Assembly: GCA_009602725.1 (NCBI GenBank)
Contig: WELB01000075.1
Location: 224,032 to 237,197 of the forward strand
DNA: 13,166 nt
DNA from: Spirogloea muscicola
Taxonomy: Eukaryota; Streptophyta; Zygnematophyceae; Spirogloeales; Spirogloeaceae
Reading direction: 5' to 3'
The number at the start of each line of letters is the position of its first letter. Position 1 is the first letter of the stretch. This document shows positions 1 to 7,700 of the stretch, one piece after another. The position numbers were made by a program, and so were the translations under genes. Below the pieces are notes generated by a model that had not been told where the DNA came from, ran no database searches, and saw nothing but the letters and a program-made list of their open reading frames with translations.

Positions 1-81
1 ACTATGGAGGTCTGCGTGAGAGATTAGGGTGACATCTGGATGGAGATTTGCCACAGGGTAGGATGGTCGCTTCGTAACTTC

Positions 82-436
82 CAAGTCACCCTTGGCTGCA
101 TGGGTCCTCGTCTTTCATACCCTCCTTAAGAACATGGCAAGCCTAGGACACGCACGATGTGAGGGTATGCTTCTAGCCGACATGAGCATGCGGGCGGCGT
201 GTTTCTGGACCTAGCGACGCCGTGTGGCAGCCTGTTTGCAGCAAGCTCAGGCTCATGCTTTGCATTAGAAAGCTGGTCGAGTCATAGCTGGTGGTACCAA
301 GGGTTGCCGTCCGGTTGTTGGGTATCAGCTAGCGACCTCTATCTGCAGGGTTGTGGTTACTGAGCGGGGTCAGCTCAGCAGCAGGTGATGTACGTCTGTC
401 AATGTGCTCGCCTTTGTACTTGACCACTCAGGCCCT
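82..436 (+). pseudogene. Retroelement 3'-end copy A (5'-truncated, broken)
   Basis: Read on the plus strand, this stretch aligns with the minus strand of copy B (728-1230) and copy C (3938-4325) at roughly 75-80% by eye. It encodes the same C-terminal protein tail, with the shared core RRRV-A-CLQQAQAHALH followed by KAGR, and ends in SASDLYLQGCGY at a stop at 361-363. The frame is broken by stops near 209 and 267 and by small indels. Similarity continues about 75 bp past the stop into a shared 3' flank (agcagcaggtgatgtacgt, then gtacttgacca) and stops near 436. I see no poly(A) tail. The protein tail resembles the extreme C-terminus of algal non-LTR retrotransposon polyproteins (pattern: TFG-x-LGP, later LQRxxAxALHxxAGRAL); that assignment comes from recalled family patterns. 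The left boundary is approximate, and bases 1-81 show nothing recognisable. Confidence 0.5.
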
Positions 437-586
437 CCATTACTCAATGCACACCATTCACCCCACTCTATACGACGAGGTCCAAAGAGCCGCAAGCCGA
501 ACAGCGCTTAAAAGCACAGCTATGCACGAGACTACAGCGGAGGGGAGCTTAGGGCCGGGTTACCCAAAAAGAAAGAGAAGGAAAAG
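437..586. other. Intervening sequence between retroelement copy A and the TIR element
   Basis: No convincing gene. The only structure noted is a direct repeat of gggccgggttac at 552-563 and 586-597; the second copy begins the left terminal inverted repeat of the downstream DNA element. The 551 copy is preceded by TTA, and the right end of the element is followed at a one-base offset by TTTAG. A short TTA-like target duplication is therefore conceivable but unproven. Confidence 0.3.
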
Positions 587-613
587 GGCCGGGTTACACC
601 GGGGCGGTCGGCC
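587..613 (+). repeat. Left 27-bp terminal inverted repeat
   Basis: Exact reverse complement of 1448-1474. GC-rich with a central ttacacc; the next base on either side is mismatched, so the repeat is exactly 27 bp. Confidence 0.8.
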
Positions 614-727
614 AAAACCGTTTTGACCGCCGGGTCAAGGGGGCGTATTTGAGCTTTCGTGTATTGGAGGGGTTGGTGCCAGCTGTCCATTTTCGGGCCG
701 GTCCGGGAAAATGCGTGTATATTAAGA

Positions 728-1230
728 GATGGGGAGGCCATGTGTGGCCAAGTACAAAGGCAAGCACATTGGACAAATGTACGTCACCTGCTGCTAAGCT
801 GACCCGCTCAGTAACCACGAGTCAGCACATAGAGGTCGCTAGCTGACGCTCGAATACCGGACGGCAATTGACTAGCTCTTGTGCCAGCAGCTAAGGCTCG
901 ACCAGCTTTCTGATGCAGAGCATACGCCTGAGCTCGTTGCAGACAGGTTGACACTCGACGTCGCAGAAATGACAGATAGGCTGCCGGCATACCCATCTGG
1001 GCTGGGAGCATATCCTCGCGTCGTGCATATCCCAGACTCGCTATGTTCTCGAGTAGGGTATGGAAGCGAGGACCCAAGCAGCCGAAAGTGTCGATTGCGG
1101 CCGGGAGGAGGTGGTCACTGCGGGGGTAGTCTGAGTAGTTTCGGAGCTTTTTCTGCTCAGCACCTCCCACTGCGTGGCCAGCAATGTGTGTGGAAGCGGA
1201 ACTCTTGTATGCCTCAGTCACCAAAAAGTC
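728..1230 (-). pseudogene. Retroelement 3'-end copy B, longest copy of the C-terminal tail
   Basis: Minus-strand reading frame ending at 808-810. From about 1230 downward it reads without a stop: DFLVTEAYKSS, then GHAVGGAEQKKLRNYSDYP, LLPAAIDTFGCLGPRFHTLL, SLGYARRE, FLRRRVSTCLQRAQAYALH and a terminal SDLYVLTRGY. The order (AExxK...Y, then LLPxAxDTFGxLGP, then LQRxxAxALHxxAGRAL and a short tail to the stop) is what I recall from the C-termini of non-LTR retrotransposon polyproteins in algae; no reverse transcriptase domain remains. It starts abruptly at a run of about ten G (1231-1240 on the plus strand), beyond which the sequence belongs to the host DNA transposon. The 3' flank shared with copies A and C ends near 728. 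The pattern is that of a 5'-truncated, dead-on-arrival LINE insertion. Confidence 0.5.
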
Positions 1231-1447
1231 CGGGGGGGGGTCGTGGTCGGAATCCAGACCACCTCGGGAGGCGGTCAGGATCCCGGCCGCCAGCGTGGCA
1301 AACGCGCGCGTTTCTTCCTTCAACGCGCACACATGGAGTCCTGCTCAGCGTCCGATGTGGCGCCTTCGTGGCGTGCGACCATGACCGGGCCCGCACCAGT
1401 GTAACGCCGGCCGTTCCATAAAACGCGCGACACGTACCCCTCGGCGC

Positions 1448-1474
1448 GGCCGACCGCCCCGGTGTAACCCGGCC
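1448..1474 (-). repeat. Right 27-bp terminal inverted repeat
   Basis: Exact reverse complement of 587-613, followed by tttagtaacc. Confidence 0.8.
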
Positions 1475-1624
1475 TTTAGTAACCCCGGGTTAGCAGCAGC
1501 AAGTCGGAGTAATTGCAGCTGGACCTCCATACACACTCGATTCACACTCCTTTGGAAGACCTCACTGATCACCTCACTGATCTTTAGTACTTGGCCATTC
1601 AGGCCCATCTCCATCACTCTCACT
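1475..1624. other. Spacer between two inverted transposon ends
   Basis: No gene recognised. Contains a short palindromic ccccggg, and the tandem phrase cctcactgatcacctcactgatc at about 1559-1581 (two 11-bp copies). It separates the right end of the 587-1474 element from the inverted related end at 1625. Confidence 0.35.
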
Positions 1625-1850
1625 GACTTACACTTGGTTGGTCAGTTGCCCCCAGGGGTACGTGTTGGGCGGCGTACGCAATGACCGGCTTTACAACCTT
1701 GCGGGCCCGGTCGTGATCGCCCGCCACGAACACGCCACATCGGACGATGACTAGGACGTCTTACGCCCCCGTTAAGGGCGAAACGGCGCTGTTTGCCGCG
1801 AGGGCGGACGGACCTGGGCCCTCCTCCCGTGGATGCTGCCCGGCCTGCCC
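1625..1850 (+). mobile_element. Inverted, diverged end of a DNA element related to the right end of 587-1474
   Basis: Read rightwards, this sequence aligns with the reverse complement of 1474 back to about 1245. Shared blocks include ggggtacgtgt, gcgggcccggtc, cgccacgaa, cgccacatcggac, and further in ggcaaac and gggagg on the opposite strand. The terminal repeat is degraded here (gacttacacttggttggtc against the intact ggccgggttacaccggggc). The two ends point away from each other across a 150-bp spacer, so this is either the end of a second element or one arm of a foldback structure. No partner end is seen further right. Confidence 0.5.
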
Positions 1851-2151
1851 GAAACGAAACAGCTGGCACCCAAACCCCCCCACCTCGCCCCCCATCCCTC
1901 GGCAGACCCGAGGGCCCAGTCTCCCCTCCGCCTCCTGCCTCCCTTCACCCTCGCCTTGACCGGGAGTAAGGTCGCGCGCCCTCCCGCCCCCCTCCCGGCA
2001 GCGCTGCCATAGCACCAGCCTGATCGCCAAGGCCGCGGGGCAGCTGCAGCTGGTGGCTGCCACGGCATGACGGTCGCAGCCTGCGACGGCGGCAACAGTG
2101 CCTCGCCGCCGATGTCGAGCGCTACCAGCGCCAACAGCGCCAGCCGGCGGG
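1851..2151. other. GC- and pyrimidine-rich spacer, no recognised gene
   Basis: C-rich tracts at about 1870-1900 and 1978-1998. Open frames exist on both strands, as expected at this GC content, but none resembles a known protein or carries a conserved motif I can name. The plus-strand fragment LIAKAAGQLQLVAATA near 2020-2068 looks protein-like but is short and ends in a stop. Confidence 0.3.
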
Positions 2152-2600
2152 GGCACTCCGGCGCGCGGGGGATGGAGCCGATGCCCATCCTCGACCTCAA
2201 CGTGGGAGTCTGATCTGGGAGCAGCAAGTGCGGGACAGTGGTGGAGGCGCCAGGCCGGCAGCAGCCCCGGCGATGACGGCAGGGGCTTGTGGAGACTTGA
2301 GTGGGTAGTCACGCTCTTACACGCTAAAGGAGCCGCCGATCTGGCCAGCGAGTGGCTTGTGTGTTCATGACCCTTCCGATCCTGCGGAAGGATCATTGCC
2401 ACGCCGCTCTTCTTGGCCAGCTCGGCGGCTCCTTTAGCGTGTATGAGCGTGACCACCCACTCATGTCTCCATGCGCCCCTGCTGTCATCGCCGGGGCTGC
2501 TGCCTGCGCCTCCACCACTGTCCCGCACTTGCTGCTCCCGGACGGCCACGTTAAGGTCGGGGATGCGCATTGGCTCCATGCCCCCCCGCGCTGGAGTGCC
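2152..2600. repeat. Long palindrome: two arms of about 220 bp around a 6-base loop
   Basis: Left arm 2152-2378 and right arm 2385-2600 are reverse complements at about 85% by eye, with a 34-bp identical block (2217-2250 with 2506-2539). The centre is ccttccg-atcctg-cggaagg (2372-2391). Each arm, read towards the centre, encodes the same fragment: AGSSPGDD, RG-x-W-R-x-EWVVTL, HAKGAA-x-LA (plus strand in the left arm, minus strand in the right arm). The upstream part also matches (MEPM-x-I-x-DLNV). The W-x-x-EWVVTLIHAK stretch could be the start of a Myb/SANT-like (trihelix) DNA-binding domain, such as PIF/Harbinger elements often carry, but the match is too short to be sure. The arms differ enough that an assembly artefact is unlikely. 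Confidence 0.75.
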
Positions 2601-2606
2601 TGCAGC

Positions 2607-2633
2607 AACAGCAACAACAACAACAGCAAGCGG
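2607..2633 (+). repeat. CAA/CAG microsatellite
   Basis: A run of cag and caa triplets directly to the right of the palindrome. On the plus strand it reads as nine glutamines within a short frame ending FKSLLSRVIEKL-stop; the frame has no recognisable upstream part. Confidence 0.7.
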
Positions 2634-2651
2634 ACTCGCGGAACTTCAAGT

Positions 2652-2910
2652 CTCTGCTAAGCAGGGTGATTGAGAAGCTGTAGTAAGGGCCGGCAGCAAT
2701 CTGATTGCAAGACGTTGGTATACAAATACTTCTCAGACTGTCAACCAATCTGTCTCTTTCATAACTCTTCGCTGGATTTCGATACTCTGCTTAGCAGGAT
2801 GATCCATAAGCTGTAGTAGGGGCCGGCAGGGCACTGACTGCGGACGTTGATGTACAGATTAATTGCAAACAATCTCTTCGATCTGTCTCTTTCAAAGATC
2901 TTCGCTGTCC
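2652..2910. repeat. Tandem duplication, two units of about 125 bp (offset 133-134 bp)
   Basis: Unit 1 (2652-2776) and unit 2 (2785-2910) share ctctgct-agcagg, aagctgtagta, gggccggcag, gacgttg, ctgtctctttc and cttcgctg in the same order and spacing. Unit 2 overlaps the last codons and stop of the minus-strand transposase (SEDL-stop at 2892). Unit 1 carries the matching sequence SEEL-stop. The duplicated segment is therefore the 3' end plus 3' flank of the transposase gene. On the plus strand the units read LLSRVIEKL-stop and LLSRMIHKL-stop, so conservation alone does not settle which strand matters. Confidence 0.75.
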
Positions 2911-3390
2911 ATGCAATCGTTAGAGTCCGACGAGTCCATCACCATGTCTTGCTGCGCATAAAGGGTGCGTGCAAGTGCATCCCTCCTCTGAGCCCCTTGA
3001 GCCGCTTCTTGGACGTTGGAGTGGTTGATGCAGTCCTCCTCGTCCGCGGGGTCGCAGTTTAGCATCCAGTCGTTATCGACCGCATTGTTATCATCAGTGC
3101 ACATGTTGTGCAAGACGATGCACGCCTCCACATGGAGAGGCGCATTCTCGAGCGGGACGTTCACCCGCTTCTGAAGTAGTATGAGCCGCCCCTTGAGATG
3201 TCCCAAAGCCTGCTCGACCACCATTCTGGAGCTTGACTGCCTGTCCTTCCAGTCCTTTTGGAGGGCTGACAACCTCTCCCGGCAGCCTCTGTAAGGACTC
3301 ATCATGTATGGCGGCGGACAGGCTGCATCCCCAAGCAAACAGTAGTCTCCAGGTCCCTTCCGCGCACAACAGGCCGATCCTGCTCTGCGA
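2892..3390 (-). pseudogene. PIF/Harbinger-type DDE transposase, C-terminal half (truncated)
   Basis: Minus-strand frame ending at 2892. Between about 3350 and 3090 it has the hallmarks of the DDE_Tnp_4/HARBI1 family: YCLLGDAACPPPY with the second catalytic Asp (codon about 3327-3329), SPYRG, then RMVVEQALGHLKGRL with the catalytic Glu (codon about 3213-3215), and EACIVLHNMC. An acidic tail follows (NAVDNDW, DPADEEDC, DSSDSNDCMDSEDL). In the family this protein cuts and joins transposon ends in the nucleus. The upstream half, with the helix-turn-helix and first catalytic Asp, is not found: beyond about 3390 the frame stays open but no longer looks like transposase, and the opposite strand there carries retroelement tail D. 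The gene is taken as a dead remnant. Confidence 0.8.
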
Positions 3391-3398
3391 TTTGCTCT

Positions 3399-3641
3399 CT
3401 GCTCCTTCCCGTGCAGCAACATCGTGGCCATGACAGCCATGGGGAGCTGGTGGACTTTCCTGCAGCCGGGTCGCTGGCGCAAGTGTACCGCATGCGCCTG
3501 GCCGTCTCGCTGCAGAGGTCTATGGCCCGCGCGCTGCACCTGCGTGCCGGCAGAGCCCTCGCTGCTGCCTCTGGCTCTGGCCAGGACCCACTCCCAGAGC
3601 CTAGCATCTCTGATCTGCGGCTGATTAGCAGGGCTTACTGA
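3399..3641 (+). pseudogene. Retroelement C-terminal tail D, distant relative of copies A-C
   Basis: Plus-strand frame ending at 3639-3641. Its end, PAAGSLAQVYRMRLAVSLQR then ARALHLRAGRALAA and SISDLRLISRAY-stop, lines up with copy B's YLSFLRRRVSTCLQR, AYALHQKAGRALAA and ASDLYVLTRGY-stop, including the position of the stop. Nucleotide similarity is low, so agreement is at the protein level; this supports a real protein family and this reading strand. The 5' boundary lies near 3399-3410, next to ccttcccgtgcag, where the minus-strand transposase homology ends. It is the remains of another 5'-truncated insertion, or part of a divergent gene whose first exon I cannot see. Confidence 0.45.
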
Positions 3642-3937
3642 GTGATTCGTAGCTGCTTTGTTTCTTATTGTGCTTGTTTTTCTGAGCGCTTCCCCTGGCC
3701 CCCTTCTCGAAGTTTGTTCGTTCTTTTTTAGGCTGGCTTTTCCAGCCCCTATCCTCAATGGGCGAGCACTTTCTCATGATCTCGAGCTGCAGCAGATCTG
3801 CCTCCGCCTCCGCCGGGCGCAGCCATGCCAGCAGGCCAGGACTGTCATCATGATGCAGCAGATCCGCCTCCGCTCGGGCCCCATGCCTGCAGGCCTTGTC
3901 GGCAGCGGCGGAAGATCTTAGTGTATTTGTAACAAAC
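3642..3937. repeat. Gene-free stretch with an imperfect twofold repeat
   Basis: The first 130 bp are T-rich (3655-3745) and hold nothing recognised. Two imperfect copies of a roughly 60-bp unit follow, at about 3775-3837 and 3845-3895, sharing gcagcagatc-gcctccgc, a GC-rich middle and catgcc-gcaggcc. The minus-strand frame across it (LLHHDD, LLQLE) is low-complexity and matches no family I know. Confidence 0.45.
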
Positions 3938-4325
3938 GAAGGCCAAACTGGCCAAGTACAGAGGCAAGCACATCTAGTGACGTACATCACAGCAGATAGA
4001 CCCGCTCAGTGACTACGGGTCAGTACATAGGGTCGCTAATCGATGCCTGAATAGCAGACGGCACTTTCGAAGCCCTTCTGCCACCAACTAGGTCTTGCCC
4101 AGCTTACTGGTGCAAAGCATTAGCCTGAGCATGCTGCAACCAGGCCGAAACTCGTCGTTGCAAGAACGACAAATATGCAGCTGGCAAGCCCATCTCAGCC
4201 GGAAACACATCGGCGTCGTGCATAGCCTAGATTGGCAATATTCTGAAGGACAGTGTGGAGACGAGGACCTAAACAGCCAAAGAGATCGACTGCAGCTGGC
4301 AGGTGCTGATCGCACTAGAAGTGGG
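3938..4325 (-). pseudogene. Retroelement 3'-end copy C (broken), upstream of the phosphorylase gene
   Basis: Same orientation as copy B and alignable with it over its whole length. Minus-strand fragments read CDQHLPAAVDLFGCLGPR, then HTVLQNIANLGYARR, then after a frameshift FPAEMGLPAAYLSFLQRRV and QHAQANALHQ followed by an in-frame stop, and finally YVLTRSH-stop (stop at 4006-4008) after another frameshift. The shared 3' flank runs to gtacttggcca near 3950. At least two frameshifts and one internal stop show it is dead. Its truncated 5' edge lies about 430 bp before the start codon of the ACT-phosphorylase gene, so it probably borders or forms part of that gene's upstream region. Confidence 0.5.
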
Positions 4326-4756
4326 GAGCTGCGCTCGACCAGGCTGCAGGTGGCTGCTGCTGGGGTTTCGAGGTGCTGCCCGGGGGCGCCGGGCAGCCAA
4401 TCCGACCTGGCGCTTCCGCACGTGCAGACGGCCTCGGCCTCCGTGGCAACGTCCCCCACCCTGACGGGGCGGTCGAAGCGGCCGCGGACCGGCCGTCCAT
4501 GTGTGAACAGGACCCGTTCATGTGTGAACGGGACCCTCAGTACACACTCCATCGTTTCCCCAGTAGGAGCGCACGTCCGCGAAGTCGCAGCTCGTGCGCG
4601 GCCGCCGCGGTGGCAGCGGCGGCGGCGGCGGCGCCGCCTCGCGGCGTGGACAGCCGTGTGCGGCGGCAGCCCTTGGCCGCGCTGCCGGGCCGCCGAGGCG
4701 CTCCCTGCTCGCGAGGCGAGGGGAGCTGGATGTGACGCGTGGCGGGGTCGCGAGAC
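4326..4756. other. Upstream region of the ACT-phosphorylase gene
   Basis: Very GC-rich. Contains a 21-bp tandem repeat (4498-4539) and a GGC-repeat tract (about 4617-4640). No TATA-like box is evident. An in-frame stop at 4734-4736 limits how far upstream the main gene's first exon can extend, so the 5' UTR presumably lies here. Overlapping open frames on both strands are low-complexity Ala/Arg/Pro translations of GC-rich DNA and are not taken as genes. Confidence 0.4.
4498..4539 (+). repeat. 21-bp tandem repeat, two copies
   Basis: catgtgtgaacaggacccg followed by tt, then catgtgtgaacgggaccct followed by ca, with 17 of 21 positions identical. It lies about 220-260 bp before the start codon, so it could be a doubled regulatory site; that is inference only. 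Confidence 0.6.
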
Positions 4757-7700
4757 ATGGAGGCCGCTGCACCTCCCCAGCCCGCGGCGCCGTGGCGCTG
4801 CCGGCAGCGGGCTGGTGGCGGCGGCGGCGACGAGCCGAGCTCCAGCGCGCGAGGCGGCGCTGCCGGCGCCGCGCTGCCAAGGAGCAGGTTCCTGCGGGGC
4901 AGCAGAGACGAGCGGCTCATTGCCGCCTCGGCGGCGGCCGCTCGTGGCGCCACGCTTCGGCGGAGGCTCTCGCAGGCTGTCCGAGCCACTCTGGACGTCC
5001 TGCCGTCGCCGCAGGTGCTGCCGGCGACCGTGGACGTCGACAACGACTCGGACGATGGCTATACCATCATCACCGTGACCGCGGGCAACCGCCCGGGCCT
5101 CCTCCAGACGATCACCGCCACATTCCGCGACCTCGGGCTGGACATCGGCAAGGCGGTGGTGGACATGGACAAGGAGGGCCTGATCGCCGACAAATTCTAC
5201 GTGACGGACACGGACGGCTCGAAGATCGAGGACAAGAGCGACTTGAAACACATTCGGACGTGCATCCTCAACGTGCTGAATCAGGACCAGAAGCGCCGGA
5301 GCGGCAAGAACCGCAGCCAGGTCAGGCCGGTGACATTCCACTACGAGCGCGCCCGCGGGCCCGACGGCTCGGTCGAGGCTCGCCGCCGCACCGACCTCCT
5401 CTACGGCCTCATGGACCAGTACATCCGGAACGACGTGATCTCGATACAGAAGAGCATCGTCGATCACGTGGAGTATACAGTTGCTCGCTCTCGCTACAAG
5501 TTTGACGACTTCGAGGCCTATCAGGTCAGGCTTGCTAAGTTCCCTGTGGAACTGCCAACAGCTTGCTTGACATTGACCTGACTGAGTTGCACGCAGCTAA
5601 CCGGTCTCGCTAATCCTCCTGGGTGGTTCACCTTGCAGGCGACTGCATACAGTGTACGAGATCGCCTCATTGAGAGCTGGAATGACACGCAGCAATTCTT
5701 TAAGGACCAGGATCAGAAGCGCGTGTACTACCTTTCTATGGAGTTTCTTATGGGTGATTGCTCTGGAAATTTCAACTTTTGGGTTAAGGGAGTTTAACCA
5801 GGTCAAAATTTTTTTTTGTCAAGTCAGAGTAGTGGCTGAATTCAGGCACGCTTCAGCGTCTGTCACACAAGCAACAGTCCTTGCTAACTAACTGGCAATT
5901 CGTCACCTGATCGCAGTGTGGTAACTTCTTGTGCAGGTCGATCCTTGCTCAACAGCATTTTCAACTTGGGCGTGAAAGACCAATATGTAGAAGCCTTGAG
6001 CCAGCTTGGTTACGACCTGGAGGTTCTTGTGGAGCAGGAGCGAGATGCAGCACTTGGCAATGGGGGCCTTGGTCGACTCGCAGCGTGCTTCTTAGACAGC
6101 CTTGCGACATTGAACTACCCTGCCTGGGGGTAAGAATGTGCCAGGAGCCTTTCAAGTTTCACATTCTGCGTGACTTGGCAGTTGCTTAACGATTGCTTCA
6201 GCGAATACCTGGCTCTATGTATGTGGTGTAGTAGCACAAGCATCAATTAGAAGTTTCTCTTGTCAGTGCATGTGCTCAGATTGTATGATCTTGTTGTGCT
6301 TGGCCGAGCAGGTATGGCATCCGGTATCAGTATGGCATGTTCCGGCAGACCATACAGGATGGTTTTCAGCACGAGCAGCCTGACTACTGGCTTACATTCG
6401 GAAACCCTTGGGAGATAGAGCGCATTCATGTGTCATATGGTGTGCGGGTAAGAGCCCGCGAGCTCATGTCCAGCTTGCAGACAGACTTTATGAAGTTACT
6501 CCGGTTGACAACCTTGGCTATCGTTAAAAACAGAATAGCGCAATGGTGTCAAGAAAGCCGTCTGCAAAAAATGGAAGTACTGAGCACAGGTCGTACATAC
6601 ACTTTCTCCAGTTCTATGGAGAAGTGGAGGAATTCCAAGAAGGTAGCAGGCGAATACGACGCTGGACAGGCGGTGATACAGTATGTCCTGATCTTATGTG
6701 CCTGGAATGTTGCTCATTTTCCTCACCTTGTGTGTGAGATCAATGTGGCTACCCAGAAGTTGAGCATGACATTCCTGGTCAATTTCACGTTGCTCTTCAT
6801 TTTCTGTCTAGTTTCAACTCACGTGCTTTTGTATTATTTCGTGCCCCATCTAGGTAGAGGCTGTTGCTTACGACAACCCAATACCCGGTTATAATACTGC
6901 CAACACAATCAACATGCGATTATGGGGTGCCAAGCCCAGTGGAGAATTTGACCTGGTTAGACACTCTCTCAGTAGTAAGCTGCTGTTGCATTGCTGGTTT
7001 GCTTGTACTGTGCTGGCAGCTCCCAGCCATTGCCAGCATCGGAAGGAGCAAGCTCAATGGATGCCGTCTTGTCCTATTATTGTTGTCCCGTGCATTCCAT
7101 CGCTACACTTCAATGCTATTTAGTGGGAATGCGTCATTGAGTCAATGGCTTCACAGCTATTGAAGCAATGGACCAATGGACTCACCCACCCCTAATGTTT
7201 CTATTCTATACAGCAATCGTTCAACACTGGCGACTATGTTACAGCCATCCTTAGCAAGCAGCGAGCTGAGACCATTAGCAGTGTGCTGTATCCAGATGAC
7301 CGCACATACCAGGTACAAGGAGCTGCACTAGTCTTGCACATCCATGTACATACCTGATCTGTTGGTGCACAGATAGCAAGTCTCTAACCGAACCATCATG
7401 TATTGTTGAGGTTTGTGCAGGGAAAGGAGTTACGCTTGAAGCAACAGCACTTTTTTGTGTCTGCGACGCTGCAAGATGTTGTCAGGCGCTATAAAGACCA
7501 GCATACGACTTTTGACGAGTTTCCAGAGAAGGTTTGCTAAATTGGCCACTAATTCGGCTTTGGATTCCATTGCATTGTGAGGCCAGCCGCTTCTACGTGT
7601 TTGACCGGCGCCATGCACATCCATGATCATTCAGCTGGAGCACCGCTTACTGTGTGGGTTTCATGCTTGTAACAGGTGGCGCTTCATCTCAATGATACCC

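Larger units (their letters stand above)
587..1474. mobile_element. Non-autonomous DNA transposon with perfect 27-bp TIRs, carrying a nested retroelement tail
   Basis: Bases 587-613 and 1448-1474 are an exact 27-bp inverted repeat (starts ggccgggttacacc). Their extents match base for base and mismatch immediately outside on both sides, as expected for terminal inverted repeats. The interior from 728 to about 1230 is retroelement copy B, so the element's own sequence is 614-727 on the left and about 1231-1447 on the right. The right subterminal region is related, in inverted orientation, to 1625-1850. No transposase is encoded inside. The superfamily is not determined: flanking TTA-like sequence would suit PIF/Harbinger, whose transposase remnant occurs at 2892-3390, but no clean target-site duplication is seen. 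Confidence 0.6.

Noticed and set aside
879-1421. 180-codon plus-strand frame
   Set aside because: Antisense of retroelement copy B; the minus-strand reading is supported by conservation with copies A, C and D, including the stop.
1761-2579. 272-codon minus-strand open frame across the palindrome and the C-rich spacer
   Set aside because: Only its first about 60 codons (right palindrome arm) look protein-like. The rest translates the antisense of the left arm and GC-rich spacer into Ala/Gly/Arg/Pro with no motif.
4088-5467. 459-codon minus-strand open frame opposite exon 1 of the phosphorylase
   Set aside because: Antisense shadow of the ACT-phosphorylase exon in GC-rich DNA; its end merely overlaps retroelement copy C.
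4594-5505. 303-codon plus-strand frame overlapping exon 1 in another phase
   Set aside because: Arg/Gly-rich shadow; the overlapping frame carries recognisable ACT and phosphorylase domains.
6337-6894. 185-codon plus-strand frame running from exon 4 into introns
   Set aside because: Starts inside phosphorylase exon 4 and reads through introns 4 and 5; the hydrophobic stretch (LLFIFCLV) is intronic.
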